Positions 26,342 through 35,364 of a stretch of 64,000 nt of DNA are shown piece after piece. Every line of letters starts with the position of its first letter. The first letter of the stretch is position 1. Both the position numbers and the translations under genes were made by a program. The notes beneath the pieces were generated by a model. It made no database searches. It saw only the letters and a program-made list of their open reading frames with translations, and was not told the DNA's origin. The stretch is taken from NCBI RefSeq assembly GCF_019977315.1, contig NZ_AP024652.1, forward strand, positions 2,790,001-2,854,000, written 5' to 3'. The stretch comes from Arthrobacter sp. StoSoilB22. GTDB lineage: Bacteria > Actinomycetota > Actinomycetes > Actinomycetales > Micrococcaceae.

Positions 26342-27442
26342 CTAGAAGCCGTGGCGGGGAACGGCCCGCTGGTACTGCGGGACCCACGCAATGTCATGGC
26401 CTAATTCGTAGGCGGCCCTCAGCCACCAGTGCGGATCACGCAACGCGGCACGGGCCATGAACACCGCATCAGCCCTCCCGTTGGCCACAATGTCCTCCGC
26501 CTGCGTAGGACTCGTCAACAAACCAACCGCACCGGTGAGGACCCCGGCGTCGTTCTTTAACTGCTGGGCGAACCCTGCCTGGTAACCTGGCACGGCCCTG
26601 ATCTGTTGATGCGCAACCGCGCCGCCACTGGAGACGTCCACCAAGTCAACGCCACGTTCAGCAGCGGCGCGAGCCAAACGCACTGAGGCCTCCACATCAA
26701 CCCCGCCCTCGGCCCAGTCCGACGCCGAGATACGGAGCAGCAGCGGCATCGAATCCGGGATGACTTCCCTGACCGCGTCCACCACCGCGAGCATCAGCCG
26801 GTTGCGCCGTTCCTCGCTGCCGCCCCAAGCGTCTGTCCGGGTGTTGATGAGCGGGCTTTGGAACTGGTGAAGGAGGTACCCGTGGGCACCATGGATCTCC
26901 ACGGTGTCAAAACCCACGGCCACCGCGCGCTTGGCAGCAGCGGCGTAGTCGGTCACCACGGCTTGGATATCCTCTTCGCTCATCATTCTGGGCGAAGCAT
27001 AGCCGTCAAAAGGAGCGCTGCCGGGCCCTACCGTGAGCCAACCGCCGTCGCTTTCCGGAACAGAGCCGGAGCGTTCGGAAAACGGCCAGTAGGTGGACGC
27101 CTTGCGCCCGGCATGGGCCAGCTGGACACCGATCTTGGCATCGACGGCGCCATGCCGGTGGACAAAGTCCACAATCCGTTCCCACCCCGCGGCCTGGTTA
27201 TCGGAATACAAACCGGCGTCCAGCGGGCTGATCCTGCCCGCCGCGTTCACTGCAGCTGCCTCGGTAAGGATTAATGCGGCACCACCGGCTGCAAAAGAAC
27301 CCAGGTGCATCAAGTGCCAGTCGTGCGGGACACCTTCTCCGGTCTCCGGGTGGCAACTGTACTGGCACATGGGCGATACCCAGCCGCGGTGTGCAACGGT
27401 GAGTGCACGCAGCTGCAGCGGCGTGAACAGCGCGGACGGCAC
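26342..27442 (-). CDS. NADH:flavin oxidoreductase, old yellow enzyme (YqjM-like)
   Basis: FMN-dependent ene-reductase of 366 aa. YqjM-type residues are recognisable: CQYS with C26 and Y28, LAHAGRKAS, the substrate His pair in EIHGAHGYLLHQF and the Arg finger in NTRTDAWGGSEERRNR. GTG start overlaps the stop of the thioredoxin-fold gene by 1 bp (TAGTG), so the two are translationally coupled. Physiological substrate unknown; family reduces enones, quinones and xenobiotics. Confidence 0.93.
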   Translation of the reverse strand: MPSALFTPLQLRALTVAHRGWVSPMCQYSCHPETGEGVPHDWHLMHLGSFAAGGAALILTEAAAVNAAGRISPLDAGLYSDNQAAGWERIVDFVHRHGAVDAKIGVQLAHAGRKASTYWPFSERSGSVPESDGGWLTVGPGSAPFDGYASPRMMSEEDIQAVVTDYAAAAKRAVAVGFDTVEIHGAHGYLLHQFQSPLINTRTDAWGGSEERRNRLMLAVVDAVREVIPDSMPLLLRISASDWAEGGVDVEASVRLARAAAERGVDLVDVSSGGAVAHQQIRAVPGYQAGFAQQLKNDAGVLTGAVGLLTSPTQAEDIVANGRADAVFMARAALRDPHWWLRAAYELGHDIAWVPQYQRAVPRHGF

Positions 27443-28443
27443 TAGAAGAGGACCCTCGCGAGTCCTTGGCGGGCCTTAGCCACGCGCTCGTCCTGTGTCC
27501 CTACCACCTCGAATAGCTCCAGGAGGCGTACCCGGGCCGTCTCGCGCTCCGGACCGAAATTCCTGCCGATAAAGCTGATGATGCGATTGAAGGCGTCATC
27601 GATGTGGCCGCCGGAAATGTCGAGGTCAGCAACCGTCAACTGAGCCTGAATGTTGTCGGGTTCTGTTGCGGCGAGGTGGCGGAGGCTTTCAGCCTCAGGC
27701 GCGGAGAGCTTTTCCAGCCTTGCCATCAGCTCCACCTGCACCAGACCCGCTTTGGCGTCGGTGTCTGCGGGTTGTTCGAGAAGCGCCTGCTTGTAGGCCG
27801 CTATGGCCCCCGCATAGTCGCCGGCCTCGATCGCATCAATGGCTGCCTGGTGCAGCGGCGGGAGCGGTGCGGGCTCCGGGTCCTCACCTGACTCATCAGC
27901 CTCACCTATGCTGCCGGTGACTCCGTTGGCTGCAGCGACCTTTAGAAGTTCCTCCACCAGGTTGCGGATCTGTTCATCATCGGCAGGTCCCTGGAAAAGC
28001 GGTACAGGCTGTCCTTTGACCACAGCAACAGCTGTGGGAACGGCCTGAACCTGGAAGGCCTGCGCCAGCTGGGGGAAAGTATCAACATCGGCAGCGGCAA
28101 GCACCAGCCGGCCACCGTAGGTTTCCACAACGCGTTCGGCTGCTTCGAGAACGGCCGGGGACTCCGGTGCGTAGCGCGACCAAAGAAGGAAAAGCACGGG
28201 GATCTGCGCAGACAATTGCACCAGATCCTGGAAATTTGTTTCGGTGGCATCCACTCGGAGTGGTGCTTTGCCGTTTTCGCCCCCTTGGGGCGCGCCGGCC
28301 GCGGGCGATCCGCCGCCCGCCGAAGCGGAGGGGGAAGACGCCGGCGGGGCGGCCGGGCGGCGCAGCGACGATAGGTCGACGGCACCGCGAAGATTGAGCT
28401 GGCTGGCAGCGGCTGGAGTGGGTCGGTATCCGGGCGAACTCAT
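27442..28443 (-). CDS. Thioredoxin-fold/TPR protein (YbbN/CnoX-like) without CxxC
   Basis: Protein of 333 aa with a Pro/Ser/Gly-rich N-terminus, a thioredoxin-fold domain (VDATETNFQDLV to about residue 175) and a TPR-like helical C-terminus (about 200-333). The active-site position reads WSRYAPESPA, so the redox CxxC is absent, as in co-chaperones of the YbbN/CnoX type. Corresponds in neighbourhood to Rv1324. ATG at 28443 follows TAGAGT by 7 nt, excluding the Met three codons earlier. Coupled to the downstream reductase. Confidence 0.87.
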   Translation of the reverse strand: MSSPGYRPTPAAASQLNLRGAVDLSSLRRPAAPPASSPSASAGGGSPAAGAPQGGENGKAPLRVDATETNFQDLVQLSAQIPVLFLLWSRYAPESPAVLEAAERVVETYGGRLVLAAADVDTFPQLAQAFQVQAVPTAVAVVKGQPVPLFQGPADDEQIRNLVEELLKVAAANGVTGSIGEADESGEDPEPAPLPPLHQAAIDAIEAGDYAGAIAAYKQALLEQPADTDAKAGLVQVELMARLEKLSAPEAESLRHLAATEPDNIQAQLTVADLDISGGHIDDAFNRIISFIGRNFGPERETARVRLLELFEVVGTQDERVAKARQGLARVLF

Positions 28444-28450
28444 ACCGTCC

Positions 28451-28456
28451 ACTCTA
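28451..28456 (-). promoter_or_regulatory. Leaderless-type -10 (TAGAGT) for the thioredoxin-fold gene
   Basis: TAGAGT on the minus strand, 7 nt before the ATG at 28443. Confidence 0.6.
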
Positions 28457-28481
28457 GCCGCTGCCCTGCCATGGGTAAGCC

Positions 28482-30263
28482 CTACTTGAAGCTGGCTCCG
28501 ACCAGTCCGCGGGTAGCTGCCACGAGCTTCATGGGGTCTGCAGAACCAGCTGGCGGAATGTACACCGCCACGGACTCGGCGAAGTTCAGGACCATGCCCG
28601 TGGTGGTTTCCTTTCCACCGGCGAAGACAGCGGAATCGTCCTCAAGGAGAAGCTTGTCTCCTGCCGCCTTGGGCGTGCCTTCGAAAGCGAAGTCCAAACG
28701 TCCCACAACCACGGCACCGCCGTCGGCAGTCCGGAGCACCACGGTCTGATTGGTGACCGGAGTGTGGGTGAACTTGAAGTTGGCGCTTGTTCCGTTCTTC
28801 ACGGTGTCCGCCTGGTACGCCAGTGCCCCTGCGATGTACGGGGAAGACTGCCCGTCAGCCAGCTTGCTGCGGTTGGGAGACTCCGGGTTGGTGAGCATTT
28901 CACTCAAAATTTCCAGAGCCTCGTTACCGCTGTAAGCCAGTCCGGTGCTATCGCTAGCCGGTACAGGTTCGGTACCCTTGCGCGGAATCGGGAAAGAGGG
29001 GAAATTGGTCCCGGGTTGAAGCGGCGCACTGCCCCACAACTTGTAGTTTTCGCGGGGTGAAAGCTGCACCAGAGTCAGAACCTGCGGCACAACGTTGCCT
29101 TCACCCTGAGTGAGGGCAAAGACCGTGCGGGGCCAGTCACGCTTGGTGCTGATCACACTGCTCTGAAGCTTGGTGGCACGGACCGGCATGCGCGGCTCAT
29201 AGGCGGAAACCGCGGACCGGATCTTGTAGTTCTGCGTCCGGATCTGGAGTTCCATTTTGTCTACGCGCGGAGCCAGCTTGGCCGCATCCTTGGCCGCATC
29301 GGCTGCATCCACAGTGCTGGCGACCTGCTCAAGAATCCGCTGCAACTGGGATTCCAGCATGACCGGCGTTCCACCGTCGGCAGCAGCTGCGGCCGAGGAT
29401 GTGGACGTGGCCTCGGGTGTCGTGGTGGCTTGGGCAGCAATGGCTGTCCCTCCCACCATGACTGCTGCCATTGTGGCGGCAAGGGCAGTGATCCGGAGTG
29501 CCGGACCTTCGGTGCCCGCGCCACGACGGCGGCCTTCGTCACCCGTGGGCGACTGGACTTCAGTTGACTGTTTGGCTGAGGGTTGAACCGGCAGCGTGGT
29601 GGTTTCCCCACCATCGCGCGGCTCATCGTCATCACGGTCCTTGCGTCGATTGCTCATTGCCTTGGCGATGAACGGCAACGCCGCTCCCACCAAGATGATG
29701 ATGATGCCCACAACAATCAGCGGCACTGCCCAGGGGGTGGTGGCGTTGTTGGGGAACGTCATGGAAATTGACGACGGCGCGGGCTTGGTACCGTCTCCGG
29801 CTACCAAAAGGGACCACTCGCCGTCAGCGGGAGGGTTCCAGGTGTAGTCAAGATCTCCGCTGGCATCCTCAGTGCTGACCCACAAATCGGATCCAGCCGG
29901 GGACGGCGCCGTGGCCTCGCCATCTGCGGAGGACACCTCCAGCGACTTCTGGTCAGCAGAGACACCGGTCAGCGTGTTGTGGGCGGTCTCACCGACCCAC
30001 GCTTCCACATCGTCCGGTCGTCCGGTGGCTACCATGAAGTTGCCTTCACCCTGGATTTTGATCTTCACCGGCCCGTCATGGAGAGCGATCAACTTTTGGT
30101 CAATCACGGTCAGCGGGGCAGCTTTGGTATCGCTCGGAACCGAAGCCGTCACGGTCTCAGCGGGGGCCCAAAAAGTCAGCTGGCCTATACCGGCCAGCAT
30201 CGTCAGCAGGCCCAGCAGCACCAGCAAGGCTGCAGTCTTCAAACGCACAGGATCACCTATCAT
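28482..30263 (-). CDS. Large actinobacterial membrane protein with two extracytoplasmic domains
   Basis: Protein of 593 aa, function not recognised. Three hydrophobic segments: residues 9-31 (near signal anchor), about 178-203 and about 258-282. Between the first two lies a beta-rich extracytoplasmic domain; a charged Arg/Asp-rich cytoplasmic loop follows; after the third segment comes an Ala/Thr/Ser-rich linker and a large C-terminal extracytoplasmic domain (about 300 residues). The C-terminal region may correspond to the DUF8094 family, from memory. Expressed upstream of the thioredoxin-fold gene (38 bp) and divergent to the AI-2E family gene. Confidence 0.75.
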   Translation of the reverse strand: MIGDPVRLKTAALLVLLGLLTMLAGIGQLTFWAPAETVTASVPSDTKAAPLTVIDQKLIALHDGPVKIKIQGEGNFMVATGRPDDVEAWVGETAHNTLTGVSADQKSLEVSSADGEATAPSPAGSDLWVSTEDASGDLDYTWNPPADGEWSLLVAGDGTKPAPSSISMTFPNNATTPWAVPLIVVGIIIILVGAALPFIAKAMSNRRKDRDDDEPRDGGETTTLPVQPSAKQSTEVQSPTGDEGRRRGAGTEGPALRITALAATMAAVMVGGTAIAAQATTTPEATSTSSAAAAADGGTPVMLESQLQRILEQVASTVDAADAAKDAAKLAPRVDKMELQIRTQNYKIRSAVSAYEPRMPVRATKLQSSVISTKRDWPRTVFALTQGEGNVVPQVLTLVQLSPRENYKLWGSAPLQPGTNFPSFPIPRKGTEPVPASDSTGLAYSGNEALEILSEMLTNPESPNRSKLADGQSSPYIAGALAYQADTVKNGTSANFKFTHTPVTNQTVVLRTADGGAVVVGRLDFAFEGTPKAAGDKLLLEDDSAVFAGGKETTTGMVLNFAESVAVYIPPAGSADPMKLVAATRGLVGASFK

Positions 30264-30465
30264 CAGCGGTCGTTGAACTTCAAGGGTAACCGTTTTGTTA
30301 TCAGAGAGTCAGATCGAGGTGATCTCCCCGACACCCCGAAAAGCCCGCCACCGCGCCGCTCCGGCGCCATTACGCGGTCCTGATAGTGTGGCGATGATCA
30401 TGATATACGGGCCTCCCAACGCCTAAGTCCACCTTGTACCACCACTGAAAAGGCAGCTAAACCGC

Positions 30466-31779
30466 GTGAAAGACCACATGGAGCCCCGTCCCGTCGAAGA
30501 GTCAGGGTCAGGTGCGGTGGATTCCCCTTCCGGGGGTGGCACCGCTACTTCCGAGGGCCCTGCTGCAACGGTTCCGGTCCGCACCGGACGCCTGGCTGCC
30601 ATCAGCCGGCGACTTCGGCAGCCCATTCCCGGAGCCCGCAACCGGGTGCGATTCGAGATGCCCCCGGAAACTGAATCCGATGAAGGCAGCGAAAGCTCCC
30701 GCCCCGAGGACGACCACGGATTCGGCGCCCCCGGCCCGCGAATGTCATCACAGCATCCTGTATATGTCGGATTCATGGGTACCGCCGGCGTCGGCATCGC
30801 CCTGGCCGTGTTCTACATTGCCAGCAACACCACCCAACTCATTTTGTGGATCGTGGCCGCGCTGTTCATCGCACTTGGACTTGATCCCGTGGTTCGTTGG
30901 CTTGAAGGCCGCAAAGTCCCCCGCCCCGCGGGCATCCTCATTTCCGTCTCAGCGCTTGTCCTTGCAGTGGCAGGCTTCTTCGCAACACTGATACCCACCA
31001 TCGTCGAACAGGTATCGGAAATCGTCCGCCAAGCCCCTGAGTGGATCCGCGGTTTCCTCGACTCGGACTTCTTCCGCAGCGCAGACAGCCAATTCGGCGT
31101 GCGTGACCGTATCACTACTGAGCTGGACAAGTTCGTCAAAGACCCCGAGGCGATGGGTGGCATCTTCGGCGGCGTGGTGGGTTTCGGTTCCACTGTGGCC
31201 AACGGCCTGTTTGGTTCGCTGATCGTCCTGGTCCTGAGCCTGTATTTCCTGGCAGCCCTGCCGTCCATGAAGAAATGGGCTTACCGCCTGGCTCCCCGGT
31301 CCCGCCGTCCGCGTGTTGAGGCGCTTTCCGAAGCGATCACCGATTCCGTGGGTAATTACGTCATTGGCCAGGTCTGCGTAGCCCTCCTGAATGCTATTTT
31401 TGCGTTCATCCTGATGACCATCCTGGGCATACCATTCAGCGTCCTGCTGGCGTTCGTCGTTGCCCTGCTGGCGTTCATCCCCTTGGTGGGCGGCATGATC
31501 GCTGCAGTAGTGGTTATCCTGGTGGCACTGACCGCCGGCTGGCAGACAGCGGTGGTTTACGCGATCGCCTACTTCGCCTACCTGCAGTTCGAGGCGTACT
31601 TCATCTCACCGCGCATCATGCAGCGCGCTGTGGCGGTTCCGGGAGCCGTGGCCGTGATCTCGGTGATAGCCGGTGGCAGCCTGCTTGGCGTCCTTGGCGC
31701 GTTGATTGCCATTCCCACAGCAGCAGCGATCATGCTGCTCATCAAGGAAGTCTTCATCGTCCGGCAAGACAGGCACTGA
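30466..31779 (+). CDS. AI-2E family transporter (PF01594-type)
   Basis: Multi-TM protein of 437 aa. After a hydrophilic N-terminus of about 95 residues come TM pairs, a long amphipathic region (about 195-260) and the typical C-terminal block (FVVALLAFIPLVGGMIAAV, about 335-353; YFISPRIMQRAV, about 378-389). Family members include Na+/H+ antiporters and putative AI-2 exporters; function cannot be assigned. GTG start has AAAGG upstream. Ends at a long palindromic terminator. Confidence 0.88.
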   Translation: MKDHMEPRPVEESGSGAVDSPSGGGTATSEGPAATVPVRTGRLAAISRRLRQPIPGARNRVRFEMPPETESDEGSESSRPEDDHGFGAPGPRMSSQHPVYVGFMGTAGVGIALAVFYIASNTTQLILWIVAALFIALGLDPVVRWLEGRKVPRPAGILISVSALVLAVAGFFATLIPTIVEQVSEIVRQAPEWIRGFLDSDFFRSADSQFGVRDRITTELDKFVKDPEAMGGIFGGVVGFGSTVANGLFGSLIVLVLSLYFLAALPSMKKWAYRLAPRSRRPRVEALSEAITDSVGNYVIGQVCVALLNAIFAFILMTILGIPFSVLLAFVVALLAFIPLVGGMIAAVVVILVALTAGWQTAVVYAIAYFAYLQFEAYFISPRIMQRAVAVPGAVAVISVIAGGSLLGVLGALIAIPTAAAIMLLIKEVFIVRQDRH

Positions 31780-31788
31780 GCCTTCTCT

Positions 31789-31851
31789 CGGTTTTTGTAC
31801 AGATAATGCCCCTAAGCATCGTGTTTAGGGGCATTATCTGTACAAAAACCG
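31789..31851. terminator. Long perfect palindrome (27-bp arms), bidirectional terminator or palindromic element
   Basis: Arms 31789-31815 and 31825-31851 are exact reverse complements around a 9-nt loop, each starting with CGGTTTTTGTACAG. It sits between convergent genes and would fold into a very stable RNA hairpin. Its length and AT-rich base exceed a normal terminator, so it may be a dispersed palindromic repeat. Confidence 0.7.
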
Positions 31852-31865
31852 GACGCGGGGCCCAG

Positions 31866-32660
31866 CTAGGCGCTTGCGACCGGCCCCGCCCACTCCCGAG
31901 GTAGACCGTCGGCTCCGGCACCCGCCGGAGTGACGTCGTCGGCGATTTCATTCAAGACTCGCGCTGCGTACTTTTCGCCAACCCAGAGGTGCTTGGCGCC
32001 GTCGACGCCGACAATCCGGGCTTGAGGCACCACAGCGAACCGCTGGGCTGCTTCAGCAGGCTGCAAGTAGTCATCGTGCTCCGGCACCAGCACTGTGAGC
32101 GGCTTACCGGACTCGGCCCACTCCTTGAGGTGCACGTCCGTGGCCCGGTGCAACGGTGGCGACAACAACACGGCACCTTCGATCTCCGAGGCAACCGGCT
32201 CCACCGCCCCGTACATCAGGGCCAGTTCAGTTCCGAAAGACCACCCCACCAGCCAGCGGTGCGGCAAGCCGCGTTCAACGGCGAAACGGACGGCGGCCTC
32301 GACGTCGTACCGCTCACCAATGCCCTCTTCGAACTGACCATCGCTGGTTCCGCGCGGCGATGCCGTGCCCCGCGTATTGAACCTCAGCACGGCGACGCCG
32401 GCCAGCGCCGGAAGCCTGTACGAGGCCTTGCGGTACACGTGCGAATCCATGAATCCACCGTGAGTGGGCAACGGGTGGAGGGTGATCAAGGTGGCAGTAA
32501 TTTCCCCTGACGCCGGGAGCGCGAGTTCGCCCAGCAGGACCTTGCCGTCCTCTGTGGTGAACTCCACGTTCTCGCGCACAGCGGGAAGGACCGTGGAAGC
32601 ACGGATTTCCGAGGGCGCATTCTGCTGGGTGAACACGAACGAGGCGGGGTCGAAAGTCAT
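31866..32660 (-). CDS. Alpha/beta hydrolase
   Basis: Protein of 264 aa with the alpha/beta-hydrolase core: LHPLPTHGGFMDS (oxyanion region), RFNTRGTASPRGTSDGQFEEG, the nucleophile elbow VGWSFGTELA (Ser about residue 140), HDDYLQ (acid) and the catalytic GAKHLWVG (His). Related to KFC/CocE-like small serine hydrolases. The ATG at 32660 follows TAGGCT by 7 nt; an upstream Met adds 33 non-conserved residues. Substrate unknown. Confidence 0.9.
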   Translation of the reverse strand: MTFDPASFVFTQQNAPSEIRASTVLPAVRENVEFTTEDGKVLLGELALPASGEITATLITLHPLPTHGGFMDSHVYRKASYRLPALAGVAVLRFNTRGTASPRGTSDGQFEEGIGERYDVEAAVRFAVERGLPHRWLVGWSFGTELALMYGAVEPVASEIEGAVLLSPPLHRATDVHLKEWAESGKPLTVLVPEHDDYLQPAEAAQRFAVVPQARIVGVDGAKHLWVGEKYAARVLNEIADDVTPAGAGADGLPREWAGPVASA

Positions 32661-32667
32661 GGTTCCA

Positions 32668-32673
32668 AGCCTA
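32668..32673 (-). promoter_or_regulatory. Leaderless-type -10 (TAGGCT)
   Basis: TAGGCT on the minus strand, 7 nt before the hydrolase ATG. Confidence 0.55.
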
Positions 32674-32679
32674 AGCGAA

Positions 32680-33024
32680 TCAGCGGTAACGGTACGTCCG
32701 GCCCGTCCAGCAGTTGGTGTGCCAGTGCCTGCGTTCGGCCAGCCCTGCGGCCTGTCCAAACAGATGGCTGTCGGACCACACCACCAAGTGGGCGATACCC
32801 GGGACGATGGCAGTGGAGCAGCCAGGGCAGATGTACTGCTTCTCCGCTTTCCTGGCCGTCATGGTTCGCACCATCCAGTCACCATCCGGGGCGCTTTCCC
32901 TCCTGGCGATTCCGGCACGGGCCCGCTCAAGGTCCAGCTCCTGCGCCGGTTCAGTCCACTTTCCACCGGAGTTGCCGGAGCGTGTGCTGGACGCGTTGCG
33001 ACGGGGACGGTTGGAGCGGGGCAT
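32680..33024 (-). CDS. Small zinc-binding-like protein divergent from nucS
   Basis: Basic protein of 114 aa with a charged N-terminus ([13 protein letters not shown]) and a C-terminal potential metal site: YICPGC, then [11 protein letters not shown] and HWHTNCW. CxxC plus His/Cys would suit a zinc ribbon. Often described only as hypothetical in related genomes. ATG at 33024 is 6 nt after CAGAAT, close to the leaderless pattern. Shares a short control region with nucS; function unknown. Confidence 0.75.
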   Translation of the reverse strand: MPRSNRPRRNASSTRSGNSGGKWTEPAQELDLERARAGIARRESAPDGDWMVRTMTARKAEKQYICPGCSTAIVPGIAHLVVWSDSHLFGQAAGLAERRHWHTNCWTGRTYRYR

Positions 33025-33060
33025 ACTTCCATTCTGCCCCAGCCATACCGTTGCAGACGG

Positions 33061-33066
33061 TAATGT
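33061..33066 (+). promoter_or_regulatory. Leaderless-type -10 (TAATGT) for nucS
   Basis: TAATGT, then 7 nt, then the nucS GTG at 33074. Confidence 0.5.
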
Positions 33067-33073
33067 GGGGCGG

Positions 33074-33769
33074 GTGCGACTCGTCATAGCCCGTTGTTCT
33101 GTTGATTACGTTGGCCGCCTCAAGGCCCATCTCCCGCTCGCCACCCGGCTCCTGCTGGTCAAAGCGGATGGTTCGGTGTTGGTGCACTCCGACGGCGGCT
33201 CCTATAAGCCGCTGAACTGGATGAGTCCCCCCGCGACCCTTCGGGTGACCTCACCGGAGGAGACCGAAGTGGAGGAAGGGGTGGTGGAACAGTGGACTGT
33301 TCAGTCCGCCAAAACGGATGACCGCCTCATCATCAATATCTACGAGCAACTGCACGACACCTCGCACGAGCTCGGCACCGATCCCGGCCTGATCAAGGAC
33401 GGCGTCGAAGCGGATCTTCAGAGGTTGCTGGCCGAGCAAATCGAACTTTTGGGGTCCGGTTACTCCCTGATTCGGCGCGAGTACTTCACAGCTATCGGTC
33501 CTGTGGACATTTTGGCCAGGGACGCGGCCGGGGCCACTGTTGCCATCGAACTAAAACGCCGTGGAGACATCGACGGCGTTGAACAACTCACGCGTTACCT
33601 CGAGCTGCTCAACCGCGACCCCCTGCTGGCACCGGTACGGGGAATTTTTGCCGCACAACAGATCAAACCCCAAGCGAAGGTCCTGGCCAACGACCGCGGA
33701 ATAGATTGCGTCACCCTGGATTATGACGCCATGCGCGGCGTGGATGACAGCGAGTCACGGCTTTTCTAG
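33074..33769 (+). CDS. nucS: Mismatch-specific endonuclease NucS (EndoMS)
   Basis: Cleaves both strands at mismatched bases and provides non-canonical mismatch repair in actinobacteria that lack MutS/MutL. Protein of 231 aa, the normal length. Catalytic PD-(D/E)xK region: [10 protein letters not shown] followed by [24 protein letters not shown] (about residues 143-175). The N-terminus [16 protein letters not shown] is diagnostic; GTG start at 33074. A fully open frame upstream exists but is not family sequence. Position matches Rv1321. Confidence 0.95.
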   Translation: MRLVIARCSVDYVGRLKAHLPLATRLLLVKADGSVLVHSDGGSYKPLNWMSPPATLRVTSPEETEVEEGVVEQWTVQSAKTDDRLIINIYEQLHDTSHELGTDPGLIKDGVEADLQRLLAEQIELLGSGYSLIRREYFTAIGPVDILARDAAGATVAIELKRRGDIDGVEQLTRYLELLNRDPLLAPVRGIFAAQQIKPQAKVLANDRGIDCVTLDYDAMRGVDDSESRLF

Positions 33770-33803
33770 GTTCCCGTCTTCGGGAGGGTGTGCCGCAGGC
33801 CAC

Positions 33804-33809
33804 TAGAAT
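33804..33809 (+). promoter_or_regulatory. Leaderless-type -10 (TAGAAT) for nagA
   Basis: TAGAAT, 7 nt, then the nagA ATG at 33817. It favours this ATG over a GTG nine codons upstream that lies beyond the hexamer. Confidence 0.6.
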
Positions 33810-33816
33810 CAAGACC

Positions 33817-35058
33817 ATGACTGTTGCATCCTCCCCATCGTCCGCTCCAAGCCATCAGATCATTAAAGGAACGCTTGTCAGCGACGGCGAGGTGGTGGAA
33901 GACGGATTGGTTGCCGTCGACGGCGACAGGATTGCCTATGCAGGCCCGGCCAGCGCCTTCGATCCGGAAGAATTCGACGGTTTTCGCAACGCGATCCACT
34001 TAGGCATCCCCAGCGGTAGCTACCTCTTCCCCGGCCTCGTTGACGTGCACTGCCACGGCGGCAATGGCGGCGACTTCCCTGGCGGTGAAGAATCTTCCGC
34101 GCGCAAGGCCGTGGACTTCCTTCATAGATCAGGTACCACCACATTCCTTGCCAGCATGGTCACTGCTCCCCGGGAAGACCTCCTCCGGGGTATCGAGCTC
34201 TATGTGAAGCTCGTGGATGAGGGACTGGTGGCCGGCATTCACCTTGAAGGGCCGTTCCTCTCCCATGCCCGATGCGGGGCCCAGAATCCCGACTACTTGT
34301 TGGAACCGGATCTGGAGCTCATGGACGAGCTGGTGGGTGCCGCGGCCGGCAAGCTGTCCACCATGACCTACGCCCCCGAACTTCCAGGCGCAGCTGCCCT
34401 GGTGGACCTGATGACTTCCCATGGCGTTACTCCCTCCTTGGGCCACACCGACTGCGACGACGCCACGGCCGCGGCGTCGCTCGCTGCGGCACGGGAGGGA
34501 CTTGAGTCGGCAGGGTTCGACGGCGTCAGCTCGCTTCCCACCGTGACGCACCTCTTCAACGGGATGCCGCCCATGCACCATCGCGCCCCGGGTCCCGTTG
34601 CGGCGTGCCTGCGCATGGCGCAGGAGGGAAAGGCCGTTGTTGAACTCATTGCAGACGGAACGCACCTGGCCCCGAGCACCGTGGCAACTGTCTTCCAGTT
34701 AGTGGGCGCCGGAAACATCGTCCTGGTCACGGATTCAATGGCTGCCGCAGGATTGTCCGATGGCAGCTACATGCTCGGCCCGTCCCCGGTCACCGTCAGC
34801 GACGGCGTGGCCACACTCGATGCCACGGGATCCATCGCCGGAGGCACCTCCACCCTCTTGGAAGTTGTCAGCAAAACGGTGGCAGCCGGCGTCGGACTTC
34901 CCGACGCGATTTGCTCGGCAACAGCGGTCCCGGCCGCGGTCCTTGGACTTTCCGATGAAATAGGAGGGCTCCGAAGAGGACTTCGCGCCGATGTGGTGGT
35001 AACAAACCAGGATCTGCAACTGACGGGCGTAATGCGCAATGGGCAGTGGTTGTCCTAG
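33817..35058 (+). CDS. nagA: N-acetylglucosamine-6-phosphate deacetylase
   Basis: Deacetylates GlcNAc-6-P to glucosamine-6-P for the NagB step. Amidohydrolase motifs: VDVHCHGGNGGDF (about residues 72-84), HLEGPF (about 144-149), GHTDCDDA (about 210-217), HLFNGMPPMHHR (about 246-257) and catalytic VTDSMAAAG (about 303-311). 413 aa, normal. Monocistronic; no matching transporter or kinase in the window. Confidence 0.95.
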   Translation: MTVASSPSSAPSHQIIKGTLVSDGEVVEDGLVAVDGDRIAYAGPASAFDPEEFDGFRNAIHLGIPSGSYLFPGLVDVHCHGGNGGDFPGGEESSARKAVDFLHRSGTTTFLASMVTAPREDLLRGIELYVKLVDEGLVAGIHLEGPFLSHARCGAQNPDYLLEPDLELMDELVGAAAGKLSTMTYAPELPGAAALVDLMTSHGVTPSLGHTDCDDATAAASLAAAREGLESAGFDGVSSLPTVTHLFNGMPPMHHRAPGPVAACLRMAQEGKAVVELIADGTHLAPSTVATVFQLVGAGNIVLVTDSMAAAGLSDGSYMLGPSPVTVSDGVATLDATGSIAGGTSTLLEVVSKTVAAGVGLPDAICSATAVPAAVLGLSDEIGGLRRGLRADVVVTNQDLQLTGVMRNGQWLS

Positions 35059-35364
35059 ATTCCCGGTGTCCGGGTTCCTACACCCTCCTTAGAAAAGGCC
35101 GTTGAATTGTCGGACCCGGCGTTACCTTCTTTTTACCGAAAATTTTCCTGAATTGCCCAAAAGACCGTTGACCTCCGGCAGAGCACATGAAAGTGTTATA
35201 GCAGTCTTTGTGTAGGTGTTTTTCATGCTCGCAAGACCAGTTGCGAGCGTGAAGCTCCTGCGAATCAATCAGGCCCAGGCTTGGTTGGTATTCGGGTCTT
35301 CTCGCGGAGTAACAAATCCGGTACGAGGTGTATCGGACTGATGTTCCACAATGAGGAGATATAC
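35059..35364 (+). promoter_or_regulatory. Long 5' leader region of the cold-shock gene
   Basis: Non-coding 306-bp region. It contains a 13-bp-stem hairpin (35222-35234 with 35241-35253, one G-T pair), and a GAGGAG ribosome site 7 nt before the csp ATG. Cold-shock genes commonly have long structured leaders that control translation with temperature; that role is inferred. A TTGACC hexamer near 35168 is too far from TATAGC to be called a promoter. Confidence 0.5.
35222..35253. promoter_or_regulatory. Hairpin in the csp leader
   Basis: Arms TTCATGCTCGCAA and TTGCGAGCGTGAA flank a 6-nt loop, with one G-U pair. It is about 110 nt before the csp start and has no U-tract, so it is an mRNA structure rather than a terminator. 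Confidence 0.6.

Noticed and set aside
33031..33036. CAGAAT as a sixteenth leaderless promoter
   Set aside because: First base is C not T; the 6-nt spacing fits, but it was left out of the count.
35150..35205. TTGACC...TATAGC as the csp promoter
   Set aside because: Spacing is over 20 bp, outside normal sigma-A range.
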